DNA of 64,000 nt from NCBI GenBank assembly GCA_038087015.1, contig JASBNA010000002.1:1612001-1676000 (forward strand), written 5' to 3'. The notes below the pieces were generated by a model. It saw only the letters and a program-made list of their open reading frames with translations. It searched no databases and was not told the origin of the DNA. Source of the stretch: Cerrena zonata (lineage: Eukaryota > Basidiomycota > Agaricomycetes > Polyporales > Cerrenaceae). The position numbers were made by a program, and so were the translations under genes. Positions 23,445 through 34,827 of the stretch are shown piece after piece; the stretch's first letter is position 1; every line of letters starts with the position of its first letter.

Positions 23445-24905
23445 ATGCACACCTCCTCTACCTCTGCACCCTCAGCGACATGGCTCTCCTTGCCAGCCGA
23501 AATGAAACTCTCCGTCATCGAGCAACTCGAGCTCGATGATGTAAAAACTTTCGCCACATTAAACCACCAGTCCTATGCTCTTAGCATTCCGTCGCTTTGG
23601 CGGGTGAGTTTTTTTCATCTTATCACTTGTGTACGTGCCTAATCAGGCTCCCTCAGTCCATTGGACTGCATAATATCGAAGCAGTACAAGCTTGTGCCCA
23701 GACCGTCAACTCAGAGTATCTGGCCTACACCAGACATCTCGTCATCTGCACGAAATCATCCAAAGATACCCTCCTCACGCCCCACAAAGTGGACGCCCAG
23801 ATCATCTCCCAGTTGATGATTGATCTGTTCTCCAATGCCCCCAACTCGAACAGCTTACCCTGAACTTGGATGGATCCATCGCCAAAGACGTCATCCCGTC
23901 TTTCCAAAATCTCGCCGCGCTGAAGGTCTTGACTATCAGCAACTGTGGAGATGAACAGAACTTTCCATTGTTCGTATCTGATTAACACTACACCAACTAT
24001 TGTATCATACTAAGCCTCTCATCTGCAGGAGTGAGAGACTGGTCGTTTCCATTGCAGGAAGCATACCCAACCTCAGCCATTTGTCATTGGATCGTATCGC
24101 TCGCTCGGCTATGCATGCCCCCGAGCTCATCGGTGCTTGCCCCTCTGTTCCCGTCGTAGTCGGAGACGAGGATATCCCCATTCACCCTACTCTGGGCACT
24201 GAGCTCTCCTTGCCTGCCCTCCTCCGGCTTCCCACCCTCAAAACTTTGCGCATCCGAGACACCCATCTCGGTGATCCGCGATGGGCAGAGACTCCCGTTT
24301 ACTGCTCTCTTCAGGTTCTTGACCTGGGAAGCTGTTACCATGAGAGCCCTGACTTTAATCGCATTTGCACCGAGCGCATCGTGAACAACGTTGGGCACAC
24401 AATTGATGATCTGTCACTCAACACTGCCATTACCGGCGACTCCATCGAGCTCAGCAAGCCGGAAAGCCCTCTCAAGAAGCTGCGCAAGATACAGCTTACA
24501 CCTCTGTTCCCCGTCGAGAATGTTGTCGATACCTTGACGACGCTATCAGATTCTCCTATCGAACAGTTGTCTGTCCGCTGTCATCAGGATGATATCGAGG
24601 ATATATGCAATGCTTTGGAAGACTTCCTGAGCTCGCGTGTCGAGCGCGGAGAAACAGCGCTTCATAAGCACCTCAAAGATATCATCGTCGACCCTGTTCA
24701 GAACCTCGATGATGCTTTTACCCTCGCCAAACGATCTGGTCTCATTTCTCTCAACGAGGAGCAGACTGAAGCCGTCAGGCGTGTCCAGGAGTACCTTCGC
24801 GATTTGCGTCTCGCAGGGGACGCCCAGACGTTGGAGTCATGCTCAGAGATACTCAAGGGAGCGAGCGGGAAGCAAGTAGCTGGTCTCCTTGCTGCCACTA
24901 TTTAA
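23445..24905 (+). CDS. F-box-like protein, basidiomycete type; one frame break
   Basis: Three exons (23445-23603, 23657-23969, 24029-24905). The N-terminus WLSLPAEMKLSVIEQLELDD is an F-box, expected to bind Skp1 in an SCF ubiquitin ligase, followed by TFATLNHQSYALSIPSLWR. The remainder contains leucine-rich, repeat-like segments (LEQLTLNLDG, LPALLRLPTLKTLRIRDTHL, LQVLDLGSCY). The C-terminal region is helical and charged. In exon 2 the frame breaks at the C run 23838-23842. One missing C restores LEQLTL and gives the phase needed by the next splice. The substrate is unknown. Such F-box genes are highly expanded and variable in mushrooms. Confidence 0.75.
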
Positions 24906-25897
24906 AGTGTATTCGGTTCCGTGGGAATATTATTCGTGCAATGACTCTGTTCCTCTTGGTGACTTCGGCGATACCCAACCTTTCTTTGGTCTTAGTGCTT
25001 TATTTTCTTACATTATCATTATTCGCTGTGCATGGATTATCATTTGTTGTATTATCTGTATCTGTTATAGCACTAGACGAACATTGCCATCTTCGATCAA
25101 CACTATTTTCGCGGGATCACAGAAGCACGCCTCAAACATGTCTGAAGGTAACGTCCCTTGAATGATAACAACATTGAAACTTACATCCGCTTTCAAGGAA
25201 CTGTATGTTATTGACCGTTTCCTTTTCTCTAACAGGACTGATTGCAGTCGCGGGTACCGACCACGTTGACGAAATTCGATCAATACTCGATCAATGATCA
25301 GTGGTATGTGATTGGAGGGTTTCACGGGTGTCGGGCAGTGTTCACAACTATGACGAGTCAGGCAAGTCCGACAAGTTCGACATCTTTGGCATCCATCTTT
25401 TCATAAACCTGTCTCATTTAGGCTGCACAACATAGCTTGCCCAGGTCACTCGGACAGCGAGATGACTCCTCAGTCGAATTTGCGTCTTCGAGCAACATAT
25501 GCTATGTCGAACCGTGTACGTCTGACTCGTGTTTGCAGGCCATCACATCCACATCCATAGCTCCCTTGTACTTGGTTGCTGTTCTGACCTGTGATAGTTG
25601 TACGTTTGTTAATTTCTGTTCTACCAAGTTTGGGGCTTTTTTGCACTCAGCTGGTCGGCAACACGTTGCGCCGCAACGCGGGACCGACAGGTAATACTTG
25701 TTCGACTGTAGTTGTTAGAACTGGTTGACATCATGGCTATTCCTACAGTTGTTAATGATTTACTATGCCTCTGCGTATGGGTGACTCGAACTGCGCCTCA
25801 GCATAGAGATATACTGTTCTAAATACTCTACTCCCTGATATATATACCGAGTCACTGTTTCTCTATTCATTCCTCCATCTTATCCACTCATACTCGA
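24906..25897. other. Intergenic stretch, no recognised gene
   Basis: About 1 kb separates the F-box gene from the first adenylation enzyme. Short open frames have no motif. The last 70 bp before 25898 hold a TATA-like tatatatacc (25838-25847), placed about 50 bp before the start codon and plausible as promoter of the adenylation gene. Confidence 0.45.
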
Positions 25898-27626
25898 ATG
25901 TCCTACACTACTCACCTCAACCTCCTTGAACAGAGCTCCCAGAAGTACCCCAACCGGCCCGTATTCCGAGTCCCTACCCTCACCTCCAATGGCGAGGTAG
26001 ACGATTGGAATATCGTCACGTACTCAGAGTTCTTTGAGGACGTTGAGATATGTGCGAAGTACTGGAGGCGGGTACTTGCTGAGGACGGTCTTCTTCCTCG
26101 CACTGTCGTAGGGTTGTGGTAAGTGCTCCCGATTTCGCTGAGTTCGACCTTTCCTAACTTGGTTTTCTACTACCTATTTTAGGCTCGGCGGTCTAACATA
26201 CCAAGACGCCGTACACATCTACGCCGTTGCTCGAGCGGGATACGTTCCTCAACTATTTTCTCTCAGGCTTCCTAACCCCGAAGTCATTTTTGAGCTGCTT
26301 GCGAAGGCTAACGCGAAGGCTCTGATCGCCGACCCGGCCTATGAGTCTAGCCTCAAAGCTGCTCCTCTCTCGGTTCACTTTACTCGCAAGGTGAACCCTC
26401 TTGATGTCGCTGAACTGGTTCTTCCACCCGTTCACGTCCCTCTCAACGGTGATGAGACCGTTATGGTCTTCCACACTTCCGGGTCGACGTCAGGGAGCCC
26501 CAAGTTGGTTCCCTGCAATTACAGATGGCTAGACGCCATGATTTCAAAGGCTTATCACGTCGGCCAACCACGTAACTCCTACGTGCAGGACGTCACTGTT
26601 TGGATGTAAGCATTTGATCTTGATATCTATTCGTAACAATGATACTAACATTTCTTTCTAGGGGCTCGATGTCTCACATCGGTCAAACCTTCATGTTGCT
26701 TGGTTCCCTGCAGCACGGCTCTTGTACCATTCAACCCACGAAGATTGCATTCGATTCCGCGGAGTTGGTTGACATGATTACCCGTTGCCGACTCAACCGT
26801 CTTAACCAATTCGCGACGTTCCTCGCGACTCACCTCCGGGCATCGAAAGAGGATCGCAAACTCCTAAACATGCTCACACAACTCGATGAAGTTCTCTACT
26901 CGGGTCTGGCACTCCCTCGGGAAGAGGAAGATTGGGCGTACAAGAACGGGATCCAGCTCAAGAACCTCTTCGGAAGCACAGAGTGTGGCGCCATGATGCT
27001 ATCTATTGGCGGTCGAAATGGGGAGCCGCGCCTCCTCAAGCCGATCGAGGGAACATCCTATGGTTTCTTCCCCATCTCTCCAGAGACTGAAAACGCCAAC
27101 GCCAACGCGCGTCTTCTGGAACTGGTTATTCTTTCTTCATCAGCGGACTGCCCTGATACTTCTCTTCGTGCCGCTGATGGGCACTTTCCACACCGGGGAT
27201 CTGTTCATCGAAGCTGCTCCGGGATGCTACGCATCGCGTGGTCGTAATGATGACTGGATCAAGTCCGAGAACTCTCTTCGTTGTGATACCAAGGCCATCG
27301 AAGATAACGTTCGCGCCACCTGTGCGGACTTGATCTCGGAGTGTATTGTAGTCGGAAATGGTCGCCCATCACCATCGCTCTTCGTTGAGCGCAAGGATGG
27401 TGATGAGCTCTCTGAGGCTCAGCTAAAGAAGATCATTCTTCGTCGCACCAGACACTTCCACTCCCGGCGATACCTCCACGAGCGCATCACATCCCCCGAG
27501 TTCATCTTCGTCGTCCCCAAGAACACCCTGCCCCGAACTGCGACGAAAGGGAACATTCGTCGTCGTGCCGTCGAGGAGGCATTCAGGATCCAACTCGATG
27601 CTGCTTACGGTACTCGGTTTGAATGA
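25898..27626 (+). CDS. Stand-alone adenylation enzyme (ANL superfamily), copy 1, frame-broken
   Basis: Exons 25898-26118, 26183-26605 and 26662-27626. ANL enzymes activate a carboxylic acid as acyl-AMP. Core motifs in order are the A3 loop FHTSGSTSGSPKLVP, the A5 region LFGSTECGAM, the A7 region HTGDLF, the A8 hinge SRGRNDDWIKSENSL and the A10 lysine in PRTATKGNIRRRA. The protein ends soon after A10 with no carrier, reductase or thioesterase domain, unlike fungal NRPS-like A-T-R enzymes. Substrate is unknown. It is a close paralog of the gene at 37060-38777, with both intron positions and phases conserved. The frame breaks at 27188-27189, where one extra C separates the A7 motif from the rest. 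Otherwise it would be 535 residues. Confidence 0.85.
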
Positions 27627-27993
27627 ACTTTGGCTCATATTATTTATTTACTTCGATTTCTCCTCTTTCATACTAATTGTGTCACTAGTATTACGCCTCT
27701 ACTCACTCCGGACATTTAAAACATAAATCAACATACCACTTAGTGTAGCAGTAGATATATTATTATACAACGGACTCTATACCCAGTATTTATGTAGTAT
27801 TGTAGGGCCTTAAGAGCCTGTGTAGGTACCTATATATGGAAACGGCATAGCCTCATTTGGTATTTCATATCTATAAATGGCAATAGCTTCAATTAACACT
27901 CAAAGTTCCACGCCAGCCCGGAAGAACGTAAAAAGCACGATAATTCAGCATTCAAATGAGTATAAAAGTACATATTACATCAAGATAGCAAGA
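27627..27993. other. Convergent 3' intergenic region
   Basis: This AT-rich gap lies between the 3' ends of the first adenylation gene and XRCC2. It is consistent with overlapping 3'-UTR/terminator signals. No gene is seen. Confidence 0.5.
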
Positions 27994-29236
27994 TTATAGC
28001 AAGAAGGAGAATCTCCCAACTTCTGCAACACCGAATGTCCTGACAAACCCTAGCACTTCGCTTTTCTCATGAACGTGAGACCGACATCGCCATTCCTCGA
28101 GACGTCCATCTAAGGCGTCTCGAGTGAGCTGATCCAATGGGAGGTATTGCAAAGTGATATGATGTGTGATTGGGAAGCGTGATCCTGCATCAATTACTAC
28201 AGGATTATGCGGTGGGGACGACGAAGCATCATTGTGAGGTGGGATGACACTACTCGTCACCGCGGTAAGCTGCGTGCCACGTTGAGTTGAGTGTGAGTAA
28301 TCGTCATTGAAAGACGGAAGTAGGTGTAGGTGTTGCCTGTAGAAAGGTGATTTTGTTTCGGGGGACAGCTTGTGGAGGGGATTCAAGCCCCAGTTTGTTA
28401 AGACCATGACAGGATTTACATTCTTCTTCACATGCTGAAGTGCGTGAAGAACGTGGTGGAGCGGATTTAGCGAGTTACGTGAACCCGACTGCTGACCACG
28501 CAACTGTTCCATGGTGAAACGGTCATCCCAGTAGAAGGAACTGAGGGAATCTACGACAAGTAATGCGACTTCGATGTGACGGAAGTCATGGTGTTCCGCA
28601 TGTAGGTCGGGAAGGTGGAGAATGGACGTTGCAAGTTGGATTGTAGATGAGGGACGAGATACAAATAGTTTCGCAGAGCATTGTTGTGCAATGGTTTCAA
28701 CGCAACCCTCCAATGGTCCAGGGAGCTCATTAGGTTCAAATGTTTGTAAAGTCTCGCTGATCCGAGTGCGTAATATATCAGTGAAACGACACATGTCGAA
28801 TGTTCCTTCGGTATCGTAAACAACCGCTGCCTTATCCCACCCGGGCAAGGTCAGACTCCGATAGCTCCGGGGCATGACACAGGTGGCTAGGAGCAAGTAG
28901 ACTAGATGTGTCTTGCCTGAGCCTGCAGCACCTTGGATTTCAAGGATGTCTCCTCGGCTTAGAGGGGTACCGTGTGGACTCACAGCACTTAGGCGAGCGT
29001 CAAGAGCTGGGAGCCCAGCGGATCCAAGAGGTACAGCTGAGCACCGACACCTGTGTAAGAGAGCAACGAAAGTTTGAAAAAGTGGTGCATACCATCGTCT
29101 CGTACGGAACTCAGAAGCTTTTAGCCGAGGAATTGGTCAATATCGAATGGGAATAGGAATTATTATGACTTACAAATTGCAATGATTCTCCTTGTATTTC
29201 TGCCAGCAGTTCATCGGCCAGCGTGGTGGAGTCCAT
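27994..29236 (-). CDS. XRCC2: XRCC2-like RecA/Rad51 paralog, DNA recombination
   Basis: Exons 29174-29236, 29093-29117 and 27994-29036 give 376 residues. A Rad51-paralog core is clear. The leader GLPALDARL is followed by RGDILEIQGAAGSGKTHLVY (Walker A). Then come AVVYDTEGTFDMCRF and the hydrophobic Walker B strand VALLVVDSLSSFYWDD. XRCC2 works in homologous-recombination repair with other Rad51 paralogs in the nucleus. The small 25-nt second exon was placed by phase and by the conserved leader; a nearby alternative acceptor exists. It is head to head with the coiled-coil gene at 29526, 289 bp apart. Alternative assignment: another Rad51 paralog of the Rad55/57 type, less likely given the HGTPLSRGD start. 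Confidence 0.83.
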
Positions 29237-29525
29237 ATGGCTTGAGAAAGTATGTTTGCATGTCGTGGTGGGTGGTGTCTGAGGATTGTTGCGAACAAAG
29301 TCGGAGGGTCAAACACGAAGCCACGTTTCTTGAGCCATAAAAGGCAGGTATATACACTTTTGGTGATCACTGGCTGGCGGTGCATAGTTACTAACGGTTA
29401 CAACCGCCTCTTTTGCCTTCCCTCTCCCAGGCACCTCGCAGCAACACCGTAGGCACGCTAGATACCCTCCCTTTCTACTCCCCCATCAACTTCTCTCAAA
29501 CTCTCCACCTTCAAAGTCATCTGGG

Positions 29526-32152
29526 ATGGCCACCACAGCGTCCGCTCGGGCAGCGCCGCCTGCCTCACGACGCTCATCTTCAATCTCCTCCGCTTCAGGC
29601 CCTCAAACTCCCTCATCCATTGCCAGAGGCGCAACTGCACGCTCGGCTGTTTCGCCACGTGTATCAGCATCCCTGAATCCTCCTGCTCGCCGACCGTCCT
29701 TGAAAGGTGCTACCCCGCCTTCAGTTAGCCCAAATGGGGAGACACGAGAGTCATTAAGTGCTTCTTTGAAACGCGAGACGGAGAAGAAGGAGCAGGTAAG
29801 CTTTCATGATGCCTGATGTCATTGTGCATCTATTAATTCCGCTCTATAGTTGCTAGTGCAATTGCAGGACAAGGACCAGGCGATTACTGGCTTGAAAACC
29901 GAGAATGATTCCCTTTCGTCCTCACTCAATGCTGCAGAGACACGACTTGCGGAACTATATGCGGACCAGAATCGTATGGAAGAAGAAATGGCTGCACGTA
30001 TTGAGGTAGCCGAGAAGCTCCGTTCCCAAGTCCGTGAACTTGAGAAGGAGAAGCGCGACATACAACGTCGGTATAATGAACAAGTATGGCTGACATTTTC
30101 TCCGACTCTTCATATGCTTAACGGTGTACATAGACATCCACTTTTGAAGCAGAACGACAAGCGTTCTATGATAACGAACAGCATCTGAAATCGCGCATCC
30201 AGTCACTCTCTCAGGCCCGCAAACAACCCGTTGTTATTCCCCCATCACCGTCTCTCTTGTCTGTTGTTCCATCTGTTGCTGAGTCCCAAACAGAAGCCGA
30301 GGATGACGCATCACAAGTCGCCGTGCAAGTCAAACAGGACATGACTGACCCAGAGCAGGAGCCCGCCGAGATGACTGGTCTCAAGCTCGAGTTATCGACC
30401 TTGTCAACATCGTATAATTCCCTACAATCCACCCTTCAGCTTCTTCAGTCACAATTGGTCGACTTGAAACGCGTTAACAACGAGCTACAAGAGGAGAACG
30501 AGTCGTACAACATCCTCTTGCGAGAGAGGACCCTTAATGGTCAATTTGATGTACTCAAGATGGGAGGTACCAGCATCAGCGAAGCCAGCTCCGCGGATGA
30601 TGACGAAGCTGAGACAGAAGACAGAGATGCTGAGAGTCTCATGAGCAGGAATACTGGAACAAGCAGTCGTCTTGACCCTGTTGACGAAATTGCCGAAGAG
30701 CACGAGCAAGAACAAGAAATTGAGCTTGACCCCAGCTTCAGGCAAGAGTCATCCCCGGAACCCGCGCAGTCTCTGGTGCCAGAACAAGAAGAGGAATCTC
30801 AAGCTCGCAATGCTCGCAGCAGACATACGCGCAAGCGTTCTTCAGTGTCTGCTCCTCGTGGCGAGTCCCTGGCCAATCTCCCCATTACTGGTCCTGGTCT
30901 CGATTTGGCTGCGGAACTTGGACGTGCCGAGAACAAAGACATTCTCGAAGGTCGTACCGCATTGGACAATGACCGTTCTGTTGTCAACCCTAAGGGTAAG
31001 AAGAGCAAGAAGGCTGCAGATTCGAACCGAAAGGTGTCGTCTGCTTCCGAGCCAGGTTTGGAGAATAGCCCATCTGACATCGATCTCGCTGCCCTCCGAA
31101 ATGAGGTCAAGAGTCTCAAGGATGCCAACAAAGCCTTGTCATTGTATGCATCTAAGATCATCGACAGATTATTTCTCAAGAAGGGTTCGAGCACGTCCTT
31201 GCCGTTGATTTCGACAAGAATGCAAGTCCGACAACTCCCCAAAACCAGCAGTTCACGACCTTCGACTCATTACCCAAGTCTCCCCCACCGTCTGCCAATG
31301 CATCGCAGAAAAGGGCTCGTCCCCAATCGGTATTTGCTTCGCTCACAACGACATCGGCGGCTCCTACCACACCTACTCTACCCCCACAGGAACGTCTCAC
31401 TACGTTCAATTCACCTTCCACAGCGGCATCTTCACCCCAAACTTCTAGTCCACCGACAGCTGCTCCCAGCACCCGTGCATCCCGTCGTTCTATGTCATTC
31501 GACTGGAAGAGCTTCTCTATGTTTGGTGGAGACAAGAAACCCGACGCTCCTGCAAACTTGCGACCTCTGACGCTGAAAGCTGGTGCTCCCCCCATCGTTA
31601 CCGGAGCCCGAAAACTCGATAACCTAGAAGACGATGAAGACCGACGTGAGCGAGAACGTCTCAATGCGACCATGAAACTCATGGGCATTGAGAAACCACC
31701 AAGCTCGCCCATCCCTGGCTCACCTTCGATGTTCAAGAGCTTTCTCTAGTCCTGGACAGCAACCATCACCCGCACCCACAACAGCGACCGCTAGCACTCC
31801 TACTACTGCTACCGGCCCTCCACCCCCTTCGTCACGTTTCTCGTTCTTCCGCCGAAGTACATCCACATCTACCAACAACTCGGACACATCTTCCCTTAAC
31901 AACAGCCCCCGACCTCCTGCTAGCGGATATAACACACCTAACTTGACTCAAGAGGCTTTGGAGCGAGCCGAGGCCGAGAACGCTCTCGCTGCGTTAGATG
32001 CTCAGGAAAAACATCTGAGTGCTGAGATGGCTAAAGGTGCCGGTGGTGGCTTCACCGAGATCACCCGTCGTACTGGTGACCGACGTAGCAGCAGGCGAAG
32101 TGGGAGCGGGAGCACTGTCTGGAGTGCTGGTATGAGCCGAGACGATGACTAA
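29526..32152 (+). CDS. Long coiled-coil protein, basidiomycete-conserved type; two frame breaks
   Basis: Exons 29526-29795, 29850-30083 and 30134-32152 give about 840 residues. Order: a Ser/Ala/Pro-rich head, a coiled coil (LLVQLQDKDQAITGLKTEND to RRYNEQ), a second coiled coil (SLQSTLQLLQSQLVDLKRVN), an acidic region (EEHEQEQEIELDP), a basic KGKKSKKAAD, and a short conserved-looking helix LYASKIIDRIISQEGFEHVL. Then follow FDWKSFSMFGG, a Ser/Pro/Thr tail with SRFSFFRRST, and a final helix EALERAEAENALAALDAQE. The frame is lost near 31168 (one base missing, within the conserved helix) and at 31741-31743 (one T too many). The two cancel, so the exon is still a multiple of three. Function unknown; a cytoskeletal or polarity scaffold is a guess. 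Confidence 0.75.
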
Positions 32153-32557
32153 ATAACGACAATGCCATGAACTATGTGCATGAACCATGAACTGCCTACG
32201 TAGATGATGATGGAATACTTCGAGATTCGACTTTCAATATTTGATAACACGGATGACCTCCGCCCCATGGATTTGTTGTTTCAACGCTAAATGACTTTTT
32301 TCTCCCTTGGATTGATATGATTAGTATGGCCCACTCTCTCTATGCTCGTATATTGTTTCCATACCCTCCCCTGTAATACTGATACACTGGTTAAACCATA
32401 GTAGACATACGGAAACACATGTATACCCCAGTACAACAACTCTTCTCTTCATCCCGGAGTGCCTTCGTGTGATATGTGAGTCGTTACAACACAATAGATT
32501 ATGAATATGTACTAGGAAGTGTAGAATGGATGTGGTAGTTGAGGAGTCGGTGTCAGT
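32153..32557. other. Convergent 3' intergenic region
   Basis: This lies between the 3' ends of the coiled-coil gene and SLX9. It is AT-rich and no gene is seen. Confidence 0.5.
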
Positions 32558-33378
32558 TTAGGTAGATGCCTGGTGCTTGACCAGGGTATTTTGAGCATGT
32601 GTACGAATTGTTTGGAAGGGATTTGAAGCGAATTCGGGGGTGGCTAGAATCAGTGGTACTCGCATCCGTTCCGTTTTCCTGCATTTTTTGAGAGTTGAGT
32701 CGGGGAAAAAGATAGAAGCAGATAAATTCACGTACAGAGCCTTTCGTCTCTGGAATTTATTCAAAGGTTCACTCTTTCCTTCGCCGATTTGTCCTGGTTT
32801 AGGCTTCGGAGGGACTATTACAGCAACTTCCGCTTCGCCCTCTTGGATGACGGTTTCGGTCGCACCGGGAAGTTCTCCGGCAACTGCTGAGAGCGCAGCT
32901 TGAATATCGTTCATTCCATTAGCGACTTGCTCCTTCGACTTCCGTTTCAACCGTCTCTCATGCGATTTCGAATACGGCGTTCGCGGCGACTCCAGCCCTG
33001 GTTGGGTTCAATCAACTGAGTTTCCAATAATTATGAAGGGGCCGTACGTTGGAGGAAAAGTTCATGCTTCATTGCTTGCTTATCCTTTTTCTTCATGTGT
33101 TTCGAGGGCTCCTCGGACTCAGCCATTTCTGCTAGGATCTCATTTGCCTGTGGTATAGACATGAATCACATTGGAGCTGAATGAATGAAGAGCGCAACAC
33201 ATACTGAAGCGTTTGCGAGGGAGCCGATTTCAACATGTTCTACTGCATTGTCCTGAACGGCAAACTTCCGTTTCGAAAGCTTGGCCGATGCATCATGAAT
33301 AGTTCGTTGCTTGGAGACTTTGGGCTACGATTATTTGTTAATCTATAATTGTCTTGTAAGCAAAACTTAGCCTACCAT
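32558..33378 (-). CDS. SLX9: Ribosome biogenesis protein SLX9 (FAM207A family)
   Basis: SLX9 associates with pre-40S particles and helps their maturation and export. Five exons (33376-33378, 33205-33324, 33048-33147, 32736-32997, 32558-32678) give 201 residues. The first exon is the ATG alone; the next starts PKVSKQRTIHDASAKLSKRK. Family features are KKKDKQAMKHELFLQRLES, SKSHERRLKRKSKEQVANGM, then the C-terminal block ERMRVPLILATPEFASNPFQ and TIRTHAQNTL. All junction phases agree. No other methionine lies in frame upstream, which supports the one-codon first exon. Confidence 0.87.
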
Positions 33379-34827
33379 AGTGAGCGGTGAAAGCGAATTG
33401 AAGATATAGCAACGTTGTAGACTCGGGCAGTCGTGCAGGCTGTGTGCCTAAACAGAGTGGAATTTCCACGATCGATCAACGATCACCTAAATGCGGAAGC
33501 AATTACTAGGTACACAGTGCTAGTACTAATAGTGGTGTGGATTTCAAGAATGCCTTTTCGACAGGCTATGGCATAATACCAGGTATACCATACTTGTATG
33601 GTCCTCACTTGACGTCCTCGAGAAACCCATCACTGACGCAAACACTGAATACTCCTTACTGGCAGTCAGATGCTTCTGACGACCGTGCCCACTGCAATGC
33701 AGGTACCAGAACCTTTTGCTCAGTGGGCTTGCACGTTGTATTTGATACGTGTATAATTAACATACACTCCATCGCGGCAGAGTGTCTTCGGCATACTCGG
33801 TATCCGATATATACTCGCGTTTGTCAGTGTCATTGTGATGTCAACGCCGAACTCCCTGATACTACCGATATACGGCCTCACGTCAAGCTCGGCTGTGATA
33901 TTGCAACTCCCACACAGCTCATGGCGATGATTACTAGTTTCGTAATAACCATAGCTGGTTGGTTGAAGGAAGTCGAACCCTGCCCATTCATCTGTCAGAC
34001 ATCCGGATTATCTTCAAGAACTTGGGCCACATTGGGAAGGCACCCTGCCGAACACATTGAATCAACCCTCGGACCAGACGCCTCTCATTAAAACCATTCA
34101 TCAGCCCCGTCTATCAGCCCTAAAAGATTCTAGAACCTGTCTCCCTACCGCTAGAATGACAATAAACACTCGATGTGTGTATCCAATGATGCTTAGCCTT
34201 TACTCCTACCTAAACCCCGTGTCCTCTCTTGCTTCCACCAACGTTCCATACGAAGCGGCATGCATGGAGAGTACGATGACGCAAGTAATAGCGTTCACAT
34301 TTATCTCAGGACCGGAGATCGCAACATTCGACCGTGCAGTCCCCGTTTACTTAAAGCATTCATGTCTTCTAGTGTCACACGCGGGGGTCTTCTTAGCACT
34401 TTCCTTTTCATTGGAATTAGACGGTGATGACGGTAGTACACATGGGCTTGTCTCTTTATTTTGAGGTTCCCCGAAGGCTGCGCACTGTATGAGACAGTGC
34501 TGCGTAGCTTTGACGGGGAGTCAGGGCATCTTAAATTAGACTATTTGCAGTGTATCTCGGGAAAGGATTGTAAATGTGTCCATGTTGACGGACCTATTTT
34601 TTCTTCAATCAATCCACAAGGGTGTTGCACACGGTTTCATAGTGATATCCGTTAGATATTGTGACGTTCACATAAATAAATCCTTGGACACCGTTGCGAT
34701 CGGGCGAGTCAGGTATAGTTGCGCTTGTAGATTCCTAGATAAATAGAACATCACAGAAAGGAATAGGCCAGGTATATAAAAAGTCTAGACGTTGAGACGG
34801 TACCGTAGAAGTATGACACAATAAATA
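33379..34827. other. 1.4-kb stretch with no supported gene
   Basis: The longest open frame (33537-34091, plus, 184 codons) has no motif, no low-complexity bias and no splice-linked partner. The next (34057-34464) overlaps it in another frame. I read these as chance or as remnants of a decayed gene. Base composition is less pyrimidine-biased than in real promoters here. Confidence 0.4.

Noticed and set aside
22829..23557. Long (242-codon) open frame on the minus strand
   Set aside because: It is antisense to the first exon and promoter of the F-box gene, has no motif, and several other frames are open in the same place.
31733..31751. A 19-nt intron (gttcaa...ctctag) that would repair the coiled-coil frame
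   Set aside because: It fits the phase, but no fungal intron this short is established and a one-T slip in the TTT run explains the frame change more simply. Similar 19-20 nt pseudo-introns also appear at other breaks (20840, 50468), as expected by chance.
31688..32152. Separate plus-strand gene starting at 31688
   Set aside because: It is the continuation of the coiled-coil gene after a one-base frame slip at 31741-31743, not an independent gene.
33537..34464. Two overlapping plus-strand open frames of 184 and 135 codons
   Set aside because: No domain, no splice continuation, and different frames are open over the same bases; likely chance openings in a gene-poor stretch.
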